Shown in pieces: positions 24,388-36,822 of a stretch of DNA of 64,000 nt. The notes below the pieces were generated by a model. That model was not told the DNA's origin. It saw only the letters and a list, made by a program, of their open reading frames with translations, and did not search any database. The DNA comes from Carya illinoinensis (lineage: Eukaryota; Streptophyta; Magnoliopsida; Fagales; Juglandaceae): positions 17,676,001 to 17,740,000 of the forward strand of contig NC_056755.1 of the NCBI RefSeq assembly GCF_018687715.1, read 5' to 3'. The position numbers and the translations under genes were made by a program. Position 1 is the stretch's first letter, and every line of letters starts with the position of its first letter.

Positions 24388-24479
24388 ATGCCTTTATCAC
24401 TATTTAACGGTAAGATGTTTTAGTACATCTATCATAATCCACAGGCAAGGCATATGGGCTGACACAATCCTTGCAAAAG

Positions 24480-24775
24480 GCCAAAATGGATTTCTATTTA
24501 GAGGGCATGCACAAAGACATTAAAGAAGTTTGTCAAAGAGTGTGATGTATGCCAAACTAATAAATATAAAACCCTTTATCCAATAGGATTGTTTCAGCCA
24601 TTGCCAATTCCTAACTCACATTGGTTGGATATTTCAATGGATTTCATTGAGGGTCTTCCCTTGTCTAATGGACTGAGTGTAGTTTTCTCAGTTGTGGATA
24701 GACTTATAAAATTTACCTACTTTTTTCCACTCTCTCACCCTATACAGCATGTGGATCCCTAGGGTAGATTAATAG
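24480..24775 (+). pseudogene. Integrase zinc finger and core fragment of G
   Basis: It encodes the second half of the HHCC finger (CDVCQTNK) and the start of the catalytic core with its first aspartate (ISMDFIEGLPLSNG), then VVDRLIKF. A frameshift lies near 24525 and the segment stops near the hAT-like insertion. It is a degraded Ty3/gypsy integrase. Confidence 0.8.
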
Positions 24776-24784
24776 TGTTATAAT

Positions 24785-25998
24785 CAAGGCTCAAAAAAAC
24801 AATTTGATTCAACCCGATTCAAATTGATCGGTAAGAAACTGAATTGATTTTAATGAACATTTTGAATCATATAATGAACCGCTTCAATCAACTGATTCAG
24901 ATTGATTCTAGCAAATTTTAGACCAATTTAAACTAATTCTAATGGACTCAAAATTGTATTTATTTTTAAGTTGTCTAATAACTAGATTTTTTCTTTTAAT
25001 TTTTTGTACAAAAATAAGATAGGACTAAACATATATTAGTTTTTGAGTAATGCTATTCATCATTTCAATTCTTATCATCTTCTCATCATCCCATGATATG
25101 ACATTAGATGATTAGAGACTATTTATTATATTTCACTTGTGAACTTATCATCTAATATCATATCATATGATGATGCGAAGATAATGAGAAAATGAATAAT
25201 GAATAGATTTTTTGTTAATTTTTTCATTCAATAAGAATTGCAGGAAAATTGAAATATAAAACATTTAGTTCTTTATTTTTTTAGTTGAATAAAAATTAAG
25301 AAAATGAGTGAGTATTTTATATTAAATTTATGGTTGTGCATAAAATACTACATTTGCCACGTGTTTATAACTTAAAAAAAAAAAATACATAAGGCAAAAA
25401 AATACATATGTAATTTATATTTTTCATATATAAGGCAAAACAATGTCGACTATTGAGGTTAAATACATAAATTATATATTTATTAAAACTATTTAGATTC
25501 ATACCATATTTTTATTAAAACAAAAAAAAAAAATCGTGATTTTTCGGTATTTGAAAAGTGCCAACAATAGTTAAAATAAATGCCTCTAATCGATTAATTG
25601 TGTTTATTTGCTTGTGCAACCAAACATTGGTAGTGGGTGATCACTATTTATGCATTTCGGAATTTGGCCAAACGTTGAGACTTGAAAAACCCATTACCGG
25701 CTTTTTTGTATAAATTAACCACATTTACCTACACGTCGCCACTGGTATGTTGCCATCGTATTGTATAAATTAACTGTGTTTATTTAAACGCCACTAATGG
25801 TATGTTTTGGGGTTTTTTACAAATGTCGAAACATGCTTGAGTTGCATGAAATATGAATTTTAATTTACTTTTTTATTAACATTGAAATATCCAATTCAAA
25901 ATTTTCATGAATTGCCTTGATTCAATTTGCTGAATTGCTCGATTAATTGAATTAGTCCTTATCCGAATTTGAACACGATTTTTATTTTTTGAGTCTAG
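24785..25998. mobile_element. Non-autonomous hAT-like element in G
   Basis: It is flanked by a perfect 8-bp duplication gttataat (24777-24784 and 25999-26006). Its ends are inverted relatives: caaggctcaaaaaa on the left, and ctagactcaaaaaa read inward from the right. No transposase is visible in its 1214 bp, which is AT-rich. The 8-bp duplication points to hAT-type mobilisation. Confidence 0.8.
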
Positions 25999-26006
25999 GT
26001 TATAAT

Positions 26007-26352
26007 GCCACAAGACATTCCTTTGGAGTCTCTCCATTTTAGCTCTCTATGTATGCGCCCTTTTAAGCCACTCACTTACATTATTGGAACAACTACTAAT
26101 GCTATAATGGATCGATAGTTGAAATCAAGAGAGCAACTTTTATCACTGTTGAATGAAAACTTGCAAAAGGCCCAATAAAGAATGAAGGTCTTCTGCAAAT
26201 AAAAAGAGAATTGAGAGAAGCTTGAAGTTGGGACTGGGTATTTTTAAGGTTATAACCTTATAGGCAGAAAACAATAACAATGCACCATAGCTTTAAGCTA
26301 GCCCTAAGGTACTATGGTCAATTTCAAGTGGCTGCAAAGATATGGATGGCGG
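26007..26352 (+). pseudogene. Integrase C-terminal fragment of G
   Basis: Translation with frameshifts shows LLSLLNENLQKAQ, RMKVFC, FKLALRYYGQFQV and related words. These match the region before and within the GPF/Y module of Ty3/gypsy integrases. The frame is interrupted by the insertion of element B after ggcgg at 26348-26352. Confidence 0.7.
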
Positions 26353-28343
26353 TGTGACGCCCCCAAATCCCCACGCACGATCACGGGAAAATCGAGACGT
26401 CCAGATGATGACATCACGGGTCATCATCCTATCGACGTGTGCCAACTGTGTGAAAAAGAGACGAATGTGCACAAGAAATACGCAGCGAAAAGCAAGTCAA
26501 TAACTAAGTACCAGAATTTTTCTTGTTTAAAACAAAGCTATTCCAAATCGTACATAAATAAAATATTACAAAACACGCATATAATATAATATCAAATACA
26601 AAGCATAACATCAGCAACCCGGCGGAGCCGCATCCTCGGGCTCAGCCTCCTCCTCCTCATCCTCGAACTCTGCACCAAAAGCTACGAACCCAAAATGGTA
26701 CCGCAGGTAAGTAAAACCCAAACACCACCAGATAAAAACACATAGAACTCAAGCAACATGGATGCAAGAAAAGCTAATGCACAAGTCCCGCAAAACCACA
26801 TTTTTACCACGCACGCCAAAAAAACCCATTTGGCCCATAAAAGCATATCCTCAAAACCAAGCCTCGCCATTATCCCAGATAATGGCCCAAACCACCATTT
26901 TCCCAGAAAATGGATCAAAAGTCTCGAAACCAACCTCGCCATTTTCTCAGAAAATGGCCCACATCCGAAGACCATAAAAACGATCCAATTATGCATGCAC
27001 CATGATCTCCCCTAGGGATCATCCGCACACCCTGGCTCTGTGCTACACCGCAGGTAACGACCACGCATGTGACACCTACACGAGTGATGCCCAGACTCGC
27101 GCCCAGCGCGTACCTGACCAAGCCATCCTCTAGTCCCCGCCACTCTAAGGACCACGGAGTCGACACGACAGCGTTACCGTATCGTGCGATCCGGTTGTCG
27201 CAGGGGGATGTCACTCAATTTTATCCACTCCTGAGTGACCAGAGGAGCTCCACCGAGATAATAACCAATCTCAGCTTGGGCTCGTGAGACACACGCATCC
27301 AAAAACCATTCACGCCAGCAAAACAAGATTTCTCAAAAAAAACATAATACACGTGCATGCACCATGCAAATGCAATTATCAATGCACAAAACAAACAACC
27401 AACCATAACACAATAAATCAAGCAACTCCGTCCTCCATTCATCCGACCCCTGAACTCCTCGGACTCAGTCCGGAATCAACCAACCAGCAGCAATAAATAA
27501 ATTGAATGAGCGATATATATTTAAAGATGAAAATAGGGTTTGGAAAATACTTACAGCGCTATACGGTAATTTTAGAAAACACCTGGCGTTGCAAACGGCG
27601 GTGAAATAGCAACGTTACAGTGAAAATTCACTGTGGCCGTGGGTTGTGAAATACCCACTTTTGAACGGGGACAAACCAGGGCTTGGGATCGATAGGGAAT
27701 GATCTAGGGATGATTGTGAAGCTATTGGAAGTGGTGGTTGGCCGTGGGTGGCGGCAGAAACGGCGGTGGGAGGCCGGATTTCCCAAAAAGGAAAGCTAAC
27801 TCGTGGGAGCTGTTCCGGTGGTCGTTGGAGGCCGAAAATAGGTGGGTTAGGACGGCAAGGGACCGGTGATGAAGTGGTGAAAAAATGGTGGCCGGAGGTG
27901 GAGCGACGGCGGCGGATCGGAGTAAAAACCGTGCAGGCTTTGAAGGGCTTTTCCGGCCAAACGGCCGGCCGGATGAGGATGGGTTTTGGTGGGGAGGTGC
28001 GCCGGAGGGAGAGGAGTCGACCGGTGTGGGCGGTGAGCCGCACGGTGGCCGGACGGCGGCTGGTTCAGGTTGAAAGGGCTCCGGTGTGAAAGAGAGAGAG
28101 AAGAGAGAGAAAGACGGGGGGGTCGATGCGGGAAGGGAAAAGAAAAAAAAGAAAAGAAAGAAAAAAGAGAAAAAGAAAGGAAAAGAAAGAAGAAAAAAAG
28201 AGAAAAAGGAAAAAGAAAAAGGAAAAAAAGAAAAGAGGTGTAGGGAAGGAAGATGAGGTCTAATCCTCAGTCCGGGAAAACAAAACTAGACCGCCGCAAC
28301 AAGATTTAAACACCGTAAAAAGGAAACAAACTAAAAGAAATAA

Positions 28344-30236
28344 TGTGACGCCCCCAAATCCCCACGCCCGAACACGGGGAAATCGAGACGTCCGGATGGT
28401 GACAACCCGGGTCACCATCCCATCGACGGTGCCAAGTGTGTGCAGAAGCAACAAATGTGCACGGAAGAACACGCAGCGGATAACGAAAGTCATAACTAAG
28501 TACCAGAATTGTTCTCAACGTAATACAAGCTGTTTAAAACGTACATAGATAAAATATTACAAAAAAAACACAAATACAGTTTTAAACAAATATAAAACAT
28601 AGCATCAGCAACCCGGCGGAGCCGCATCCTCGGGCTCAGCCTCCTCCTCCTCCTCCTCGAACTCTGCACCAAAAGCTACGGAACCAAAAATGGTACCGCA
28701 GGTAAGTAAAACCCAAACACCACCAGATAAAAACACATAGAACTCAAACAACATGGATGCAAGAAAAACCAATGCACATGCCCCGCAAAACCACATCTTT
28801 GCACGCACGCCAAAAACCCATTGGCCCAATAAAAACATAATCTTAAAAACCACGCCTCGCCATTTTCTGGGAAAATGGTGGTTTGGGCCATTATCCCAGA
28901 TAATGGCCCAAACCACCATTTTCCCAGAAAATGGATCAAAAGCCTCAAAACCAAAACTCGCCATCTTCCCAGAAAATGGCCCGCATCCGAAAACCATAAA
29001 AACAAACCGGTTATGCATGCACCATGATCTCCCCTAGGGATCATCCGCACACCCTGGCTCGGTGCCACACCGCAGGTAACGACTACGCATGTGACACCTA
29101 AACGAGCAATGCCCAGACTCGCGCCCTGCGCGTACCTGGCCAGGCCATCCTCTAGCCCTCGCCAGCGAAGGGCCACGGAGTCGGTGAGTAGAGCGATGCC
29201 CAGACTCGCGCCCTGCGCGTACCTGGCCGGGCCATCCTCTAGCCCCGCTCCCGTCGTCGCCCAGCGACAACTCAGGGGACGTCACTCAGTATTATCCACT
29301 CCCGAGTGACCAGAGGAGCTCCACCGAGATAATAACCCATCCCAGCTTGGGCTCGTGAGACACACGCACCCGAAAAAACCATTCACGCCAGCAAAACAGG
29401 GTTTCTCAAATAAAATAACTACACATGCATGCGCCATGCAAATGCAATTATCAAGCTCCAAAACAAACAACCAACCATAAAACAATAAATCAAGCAACTC
29501 TGTCCTCCATCCATCCGACCCCCGAACTCCTCGGACTCAGTCCGGAATCAACCAACCAGCAGATTAATTAATTGAAAGAGCAATATATATTTAAATCTGA
29601 AAATAGGGTTTGGAAAATACTTACAGCGCTATATGGCAATTTTAGAAAACACGCGGCGTTGCAAACGGCGCCGGAAAAGCAACGTGATAGTGAAAATTCA
29701 CTGTGGCCGTGGGTTGTGAATAACCCACTTTTGAACGGGGACAAACCAGGGCTTGGGATCGATAGGGAATGGTCTAGGGATGATTGTGAAGCTATTGGAA
29801 GTGGTGGTTGGCCGTGGGTGGCGGCGGAATCGCCGAAAATAGGCCGGATTTCCCAAAAAGGAAAGCTGGCTCGTAGGAGCTGTTCCGGTGGTCGTTGGAG
29901 GCCGAAAATGGGTGAGTTAGGACGGCAAGGGACCGGTGATGAAGTGGTGAAGAAATGGTGGCCGGAGGTGGAGCGACGGCGGCGGATCGAGCTGAAAACC
30001 GTACAGGCTTTGAGGAGCTTTTCCGGCCAAACGGCCTGTCGGCAGGGGGAGATATTTGGTGGGAAGGTGCGCCGGAGGGAGGGGGTTCGAACGAGACCGG
30101 CGGTGAGCCAAACGGTGGCGGTCTGGGCTGAAGAAGATTCCGGCCGTGGGTGAGGAGAGAGAAGAGAGAGAGAGGCCGGGGGGGCTCAAGCGGGAAGAGG
30201 AAAAAGAAAAAAAAGAAAAGAAAGAAAAAAGAAAAT
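28344..30236 (-). repeat. Truncated 3' LTR of C
   Basis: Closely similar to 34464-36331 of the right LTR. It lacks the remaining part up to the normal end. It contains an extra 40-bp segment that creates a large palindrome (28860-28934). Confidence 0.92.
28860..28934. repeat. Perfect 75-bp palindrome in the C 3' LTR
   Basis: Two 35-nt arms (28860-28894 and 28900-28934) are exact reverse complements separated by cccag. The other LTR of C (near 34980) has only the right half. The arms contain smaller hairpin words such as ccattttctgggaaaatgg. Confidence 0.95.
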
Positions 30237-30264
30237 GGCTTCTACCTTACTAGGATCAACAGCC
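30232..30264. repeat. 33-nt filler copied from pol at a deletion junction
   Basis: This segment is identical to 31625-31657 in the RT region of the same element. It lies between the broken LTR and the broken integrase. Confidence 0.9.
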
Positions 30265-32849
30265 TGCAGTACTGAACTTCAACTTAGTACCCAAGGCTGC
30301 CTGCAGACTCTTCCAGAACTGCGATGTGAACCTTGGGTCTCGATCCGACACTATACTCGTTGGTATGCCGTGTAGCCGTACTATCTCTTTGACATACAAA
30401 CGGGTCAACTTACCCAAAGAGTCGGTGTTATTAACTGGCAGAAAATGAGCACTCTTCGTTAACCGGTCCACAATCACCCAAACAGAATTCTTCCCACTAG
30501 GCGTTCTCGGCAAACCCACTACGAAGTCCATCGTGATGTCATCCCACTTCCACTTAGGAATAGGGAGGGGTTGGAGCATACCTGCAGGTCTCTGATGCTC
30601 GGCCTTTACCTGACGGCATGTGTGGCATTTTTCCACATATAAGGCAACGTCCTTCTTCATTCCATCCCACCAGTAATTTTTCTTCAAGTCCCGATACATC
30701 TTTGTACTGCCGGGATGAACTGAATACGGGGCCGCATGAGCTTCCGCCATGATCCGTTCTTTGAAATCTGAGTCCTTAGGGACCACTCTGCGATCTCGGA
30801 ACCGAAGTATCCCATCACTATCCATGCTATAGTGCAACGGGCCTCGAGATTTTCTGACTCTCTTCCTGATGTTCAGCAGTTTCGGATCCTTTCTTTGGAG
30901 AGTTTTCAATTCTTCAAAATCAGTTACCCGAATATCAAGAACTGAAGACAAAATCTCTACTTGCTGCGAACTCTCTATAAGGAGCCTTCTCATCCCACAA
31001 AGCAACGACTCCAATTCTGACGGCTCGGCTTCATCTTCTAAATGCGACTTCCGGCTCAAAGCATCAGCAACTATATTAGCCTTCCCCGGATGGTACTTGA
31101 TCTCACACTGATAGTCACTGATTAGCTCCAGCCATCGCCTCTGCCTCATATTTAGATTTTTCTGGGAAAACAAATGCTTCAAACTCTTGTGATCGATAAA
31201 TATCTCGCAAGCTTCCCCATACAAGAAGTGCCGCCAGATCTTAAGGGCAAAAACAATCGCAGCCAATTCTAGATCGTGCGTCGGATAATTCTTTTCATGG
31301 TCCTTTAGCTGACGAGATGCATAGGCTACAACCTGTCCTTCCTGCATAAGGACACAACCCAAACCGAACTTAGACACATCACTGAAGACTACGAATGGCT
31401 TATGCGGTTTTGGGAGCGCTAACACTGGTGCCGTTGTCAACCTGTTCTTTAATTCCTGGAAGCTTCTCTCACATTTCTCTGACCAAATAAATTCTGTATT
31501 CTTCCGAGTCAAAGCTGTGAGAGGTCCGGATAGGCGAGCAAAACCCTCTACAAATCTTCGGTAGTATCCGGCGAGCCCCAAGAAACTCCTGACCTTGCGC
31601 ACTGTAGTCGGGCGCTGCCATGACAAAATGGCTTCTACCTTACTAGGATCAACAGCCACTCCGCCCCGGGAAATTACGTGCCCAAGGAATTTAACTTCTT
31701 CCAACCAGAATTCACACTTGCTTAGCTTGGCGTATAGCTGGTGTTCTCTCAACCTCTCAAGTACCAGACTAAGATGATACACATGCTCTTCAACATCTCG
31801 GGAGTAAATCAGTATATCATCAATAAATACTACCACAAAGGAATCCAGACAAGGTCGAAACACTCGATTCATTAAATCCATGAACGCTGCAGGGGCATTA
31901 GCTAACCCAAACGACATCACCTTAAATTCATAATGCTCATACCTCGACCTGAAAGCAGTTTTAGGCACGTCCTGGTCTCTGATTCTCAGCTGGTAGTATC
32001 CCGACCTCAGATCAATCTTAGAGAACACGGCTGCTCCTTGGAGCTGATCAAACAAATCATCTATCCGCGGGAGAGGATATTTATTTTTTATGGTCACCTT
32101 ATTCAATTCCCGATAATCAATGCATATACGGAGGGTTCCATCTTTCTTTTTAACAAATAAAACTGGTGCACCCCACGGCGACGTACTAGGCTGAATAAAT
32201 CCCTTCTCTACCAGTTCTTGCAACTGAGTCTTCAACTCTTTCAATTCAGCTTTATGCACAGGAGCCGCTCCAGGTTCCAAGTCTATAACAAACTCCATCT
32301 CCCGAACAGGGGGTAGTCCGGGCAAGTCATCCACAAACACATCGGGGAAATCTTCCACAACTGGAATGTCTGCCAAAGACTTCTTCTCAGACGGCGTGGA
32401 CACCATCTGCACCAAGAATGCATCCGCTCCCCATGCAATCTCTCGTCTTGCCTGAATCGCCGATATAATTATCGGTTTTTCTTTTAATCTACTCCCCACA
32501 AATTCCAGACAATCACCATCTGGAAGCTGAAAGCTAATTATCCGACTTCTGCAATTAATACTCGCAGAATATCGGTATAGCCAATCCATCCTGAGGATGA
32601 TGTCAAAGCCCAACAGCTTGAACACCACCAAATCCGCATCCAAGAATCTTCCCTCAAAATTTAACGGGCATCCCAAAGCAACCTTGGAACACCACACCAT
32701 CTCACCATCGGGTAGAGCCACTACCAAAGACTTCGGCAACGGCTCCGTGACCAAATTACACACTCGAGCAAACGTGGAAGATACAAACGACCGTGAAGCA
32801 CCGGAATCAAACAAAGTACAAGCATAAAACGCATACAAACAGACTCTTC
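30256..32849 (-). pseudogene. pol: Pol of C: protease to integrase core, C-terminus deleted
   Basis: A long open frame encodes protease (LFDSGAS), reverse transcriptase (FIDDILIYS), RNase H ([12 protein letters not shown]) and the integrase zinc finger and core ([20 protein letters not shown]). It ends abruptly after [10 protein letters not shown] because of the rearrangement at 30232-30266. The third integrase catalytic residue, the GPF/Y module and the chromodomain are missing. A 21-nt in-frame deletion before RT removes the residues PYRMAPA that A has after HKA. The frame is otherwise free of stops. Confidence 0.92.
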
Positions 32850-32944
32850 CTGAACCAAACGCATCAACCCATGAAATCCAAAAAGCGAAGAATAACCACA
32901 AACACCAAAAATTAAATCCAACTTAAAATTAAATTAAACCATAC
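32850..32944 (-). other. Candidate intron at the gag/pol boundary of C (95 nt)
   Basis: The minus strand reads attacag|gtatgg at the left edge, an excellent plant 5' splice site, and ends ggttcag|gaagag. Retention stops gag at 32934-32936. Removal joins codon ACA-G to GA-AGA and keeps gag and protease in one frame. Confidence 0.65.
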
Positions 32945-34175
32945 CTGTAATTACTCCAGCATCATGGGTCGCTGGTGCCTTGTCATCCACCTCTCCGGGT
33001 GTGACAGCATAAACCCGGGTTTGCACTGTTTGTCTCGGGTTTGTTCTTCCACCACGTCCACTTCCACGGCTTCCTTGAGCTGCTCTTGGACATTCTCGGG
33101 CAAAGTGACCCTGCTGGCCACAATTATAACATCGAGCCCCACCAGAAGGGCACTCACCCACATGGGCTCTATTACAAACTCCGCATACAGGCACACGTCC
33201 TCCCATGTGAACACTTGAGGATGCTTGCGGTCGAGGCCCGGTCCGCTGAACAAATTTCTGAGGCGAACCCGAGCTGCTTCCTTCATCAGAAAAACTACGC
33301 CTCTTATGCCCTGGAGGGGAGCCCATACTCAGATTGTTTTCTCGTTCCACCAGGGTGGCCACATCCACTAATTCCTGAAAAGTGGATATCCGTTGGCTGA
33401 CCACCATACGGCGTATATCAGGGCGCAATCCCTCCTGAAAACGATCAGCTCGCATCTCCTCTGTGGCGATAAGGTGAGGAGCAAATCGCTCAAGTTCGAT
33501 GAACCTCCGAGCGTATTGTTCCACTGTCGCGCCCCCTTGGACCAGATTGGAGAACTCTCTTGCCTTTTGCTTCCTTACCGATGCGGGAAAGAAGCGGTCA
33601 TTGAACTCCTTCTTGAAACGCTGCCAAGTCACCGCAGCGAAAGATCCCAGTTCAGATTCCAACAGCACCCTCTTGGTATCCCACCAATCAGAAGCGGTAC
33701 CTTGCAAGAGATAGCTGGCGTAGAGTACTTGCTGTGCCTCAGTGCATCCACACACCTCAAAAGTTTTCTCCAAATCTTTGATCCATTCTCCAGCCTGAAG
33801 TGGATCCTCATTTCCAGTGAAGTCTGGAGTCCTATGCACCAGGAAGCGCTCATAGGTGCATCCGGCTTGCACCATGCTACTGGACCCTCCTGGATACATC
33901 CAAGGCCCTCCCTAATATGGCCAAGGACCTCCTGGTTGTGGCCAAAACCCTCCTTGTTGCGGACAAGGCTCTCCTGACGGTGGATAAGGTCCTCCTGATG
34001 GTGGCCAAGGACCCCCTTGTTGTGGCCAAGGTCCTTTTGGTGGCCAAGGCCCTGTCTGTTGAGACCTCGCACTCTGCTGCATAAATTCCGTCATCTGCCG
34101 TATTGCTTCGGCTAGGGAGTCATCCCTGGAGGTATTGTCCCGTGGCTCCTGAGTATTTTTCCTTGGTCTCCCCAT
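32934..34175 (-). pseudogene. gag: Gag of C, with one premature stop
   Basis: It starts MGRPRKNTQE (ATG at 34175) and has a shorter Pro/Gly-rich repeat than A. A TAG at 33912-33914 breaks the repeat, where A has glutamine. After that the frame is open through the Gag core and an intact CCHC knuckle (CYNCGQQGHFARECP) to the stop at 32934-32936. It is the packaging protein of the element; the break makes it inactive as it stands. Confidence 0.9.
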
Positions 34176-34449
34176 ATTCCTACCACAACACCACTCTTGA
34201 CTCTCCTTTAAGAAAACAAATAAAATCATCATAAAACCAACAAAAACAAAACCATACCCCACAGCAAGAAACAAAAGAACCCAGCTTGCAAAAAAATAAC
34301 CAAATAAATACAAACAAACAAACAAGCTCCAACAAATAAAACAAATAAAACAAATAAAACAATTGTACTTAACATAATTTTTAAAACACAACTTTAAAAA
34401 GCATTCTGGTATTGCCTACGGGACATGTGGTTTTACCCAGAGCCAAACC

Positions 34450-34461
34450 GCTCTGATACCA
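34450..34461 (-). promoter_or_regulatory. Primer-binding site of C
   Basis: Minus strand tggtatcagagc, two bases from the 5' LTR; identical to that of A. Confidence 0.93.
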
Positions 34462-34463
34462 CC

Positions 34464-36600
34464 TGTGACGCCCCCAAATCCCCACGCCCGAACACGGGGA
34501 AATCGAGACGTCCGGATGGTGACAACCCAGGTCACCATCCCATCGACGGTGCCAAGTGTGTGCAGAAGCAACAAATGTGCACGGAAGAACACGCAGCGGA
34601 TAACGAAAGTCATAACTAAGTACCAGAATTGTTCTCAACGTAATACAAGCTGTTTAAAACGTACATAGATAAAATATTACAAAAAAACACAAATACAGTT
34701 TTAAACATAATATAAAACATAGCATCAGCAACCCGGCGGAGCCGCATCCTCGGGCTCAGCCTCCTCCTCCTCCTCCTCGAACTCTGCACCAAAAGCTACG
34801 GAACCAAAAATAGTACCGCAGGTAAGTAAAACCCAAACACCACCAGATAAAAACACATAGAACTCAAACAACATGGATGCAAAAAAAACCAATGCACATG
34901 CCCCACAAAACCACATTTTTGCACGCACGCCAAAAACCCATTGGCCCAATAAAAACATAATCTTAAAAACCACGCCTCGCCATTATCCCAGATAATGGCC
35001 CAAACCACTATTTTCCCAGAAAATGGATCAAAAGCCTCAAAACCGAAACTCGCCATTTTCCCAGAAAATGGCCCGCATCCGAAAACCATAAAAACAAAAC
35101 GGTTATGCATCCACCATGATCTCCCCTAGGGATCATCCGCACACCCTGGCTCGGTGCCACACCGCAGGTAACGACTACGCATGTGACACCTAAACGAGCA
35201 ATGCCCAGACTCGCGCCCTGCGCGTACCTGGCCAGGCCATCCTCTAGCCCTCGCCAGCGAAGGGCCACGGAGTCGGTGAGTAGAGCGATGCCCAGACTCG
35301 CGCCCTGCGCGTACCTGGCCGGGCCATCCTCTAGCCCCGCTCCCGTCGTCGCCCAGCGACAACTCAGGGGACGTCACTCAGTATTATCCACTCCCGAGTG
35401 ACCAGAGGAGCTCCACCGAGATAATAACCCATCCCGGCTTGGGCTCGTGAGACACACGCACCCGAAAAAACCATTCACGCCAGCAAAACAGGGTTTCTCA
35501 AATAAAATAACTACACATGCATGCGCCATGCAAATGCAATTATCAAGCTCCAAAACAAACAACCAACCATAAAACAATAAATCAAGCAACTCCGTCCTCC
35601 ATCCATCCGACCCCCGAACTCCTCGGACTCAGTCCGGAATCAACCAACCAGCAGATTAATTAATTGAAAGAGCAATATATATTTAAATCTAAAAATAGGG
35701 TTTGGAAAATACTTACAGCGCTATATGGCAATTTTAGAAAACACGCGGCGTTGCAAACGGCGCCGGAAAAGCAACGTGATAGTGAAAATTCACTGTGGCC
35801 GTGGGTTGTGAAATACCCACTTTTGAACGGGGACAAACCAGGGCTTGGGATCGATAGGGAATGGTCTAGGGATGATTGTGAAGCTATTGGAAGTGGTGGT
35901 TGGCCGTGGGTGGCGGCGGAATCGCCGAAAATAGGCCGGATTTCCCAAAAAGGAAAGCTGGCTCGTAGGAGCTGTTCCGGTGGTCGTTGGAGGCCGAAAA
36001 TGGGTGAGTTAGGACGGCAAGGGACCGGTGATGAAGTGGTGAAGAAATGGTGGCCGGAGGTGGAGCGACGGCGGCGGATCGAGCTGAAAACCGTACGGGC
36101 TTTGAGGAGCTTTTCCGGCCAAACGGCCTGTCGGCAGGGGGAGATATTTGGTGGGAAGGTGCGCCGGAGGGAGGGGGTTCGAACGAGACCGGCGGTGAGC
36201 CAAACGGTGGCGGTCTGGGCTGAAGAAGATTTCGGCCGTGGGTGAGGAGAGAGAAGAGAGAGAGAGGCCGGGGGGGCTCAAGCGGGAAGAGGAAAAAGAA
36301 AAAAAAGAAAAGAAAGAAAAAAGAAAATAAAGGAAAAAGAAAAAAAGAAAAAGGAAAAAGAAGAGAAAAAGGAAAAGAGATGTAAGGAAGAGATGAGGTC
36401 CAATCCTCATTCCGGGAAACACAACTAAACCACCAAAAAGAGATTAAAAACCACAAAACAACTAAAAGAAATAAAACACAACATCAATTAAATTAAAAAC
36501 AAATTTTAAAACGTAAATAAATTAAAATAAATAACTAATATATTAATTAAAATAAAAACAATTATTTCAGCGAAAATACACTCAAAAGCGGGTCATCACA
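34464..36600 (-). repeat. 5' LTR of C
   Basis: 2137 bp, from tgtgacgccccc to gtcatcaca, complete. It has the GC-rich block, GA repeat and purine tract typical of the family. Confidence 0.94.
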
Positions 36601-36707
36601 AATAAAACACAACATCAATTAAATAAAAAAAACCAACTTTAAAGCGCAATAAATTAAAATAAAAACAACCATTTCAGCAAAAATACAAGCGAAAGCGGGT
36701 TATCACA

Positions 36708-36719
36708 TCCCCCCCCTTA
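36708..36719 (-). promoter_or_regulatory. Polypurine tract of B
   Basis: The minus strand reads aagggggggga just before the 3' LTR of B. Confidence 0.8.
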
Positions 36720-36822
36720 AAAACAAATTTCGTCCTCGAAATTTGCAAGATCAACCACCAACTTAAAGCAAGCCACATAAAAGCACATAAACCAATTGTG
36801 ACCAAGATTAAGATACATACCT

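Larger units (their letters stand above)
2989..24388 (-). mobile_element. Decayed hAT (ZMYM/TTF-type) DNA transposon, split by copia element F
   Basis: The coding part (20830-23398, minus strand) is a hAT transposase of the plant ZMYM1/TTF zinc-finger type. The proposed ends rest on imperfect inverted similarity. The left end has tagtggtggtt with gcctaaggc at 3029-3037, and the right end has aacccgcccta with gccttaggc near 24345. I find no matching 8-bp duplication outside these ends, so the outer boundaries are uncertain. The copia element, with its own perfect duplication, lies between the left end and the transposase gene. Confidence 0.5.
28344..36600 (-). mobile_element. Ty3/gypsy Tekay-type element C, with truncated 3' end
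   Basis: It is flanked by the perfect duplication aataa. The 5' LTR is 34464-36600 with primer site 34450-34461. Gag and pol follow on the minus strand. The 3' part is rearranged: the left LTR stops at about 30236 within its purine tract and joins pol at about 30266. The end of integrase, the chromodomain, the polypurine tract and about 270 bp of LTR are therefore missing. C was inserted in the 3' LTR of B and is younger than B. Confidence 0.93.
26353..36707 (-). repeat. 3' LTR of B, split by element C
   Basis: The LTR is 26353-28343 plus 36606-36707, about 2.1 kb once C and its duplication are removed. The junctions carry the duplication aataa (28339-28343 and 36601-36605). Confidence 0.92.

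Noticed and set aside
2989..24388. Firm boundaries for the ZMYM-type hAT element
   Set aside because: The ends show only rough inverted similarity and the flanks aagaaaaa and tgccttta do not match, so the range is given with low confidence.
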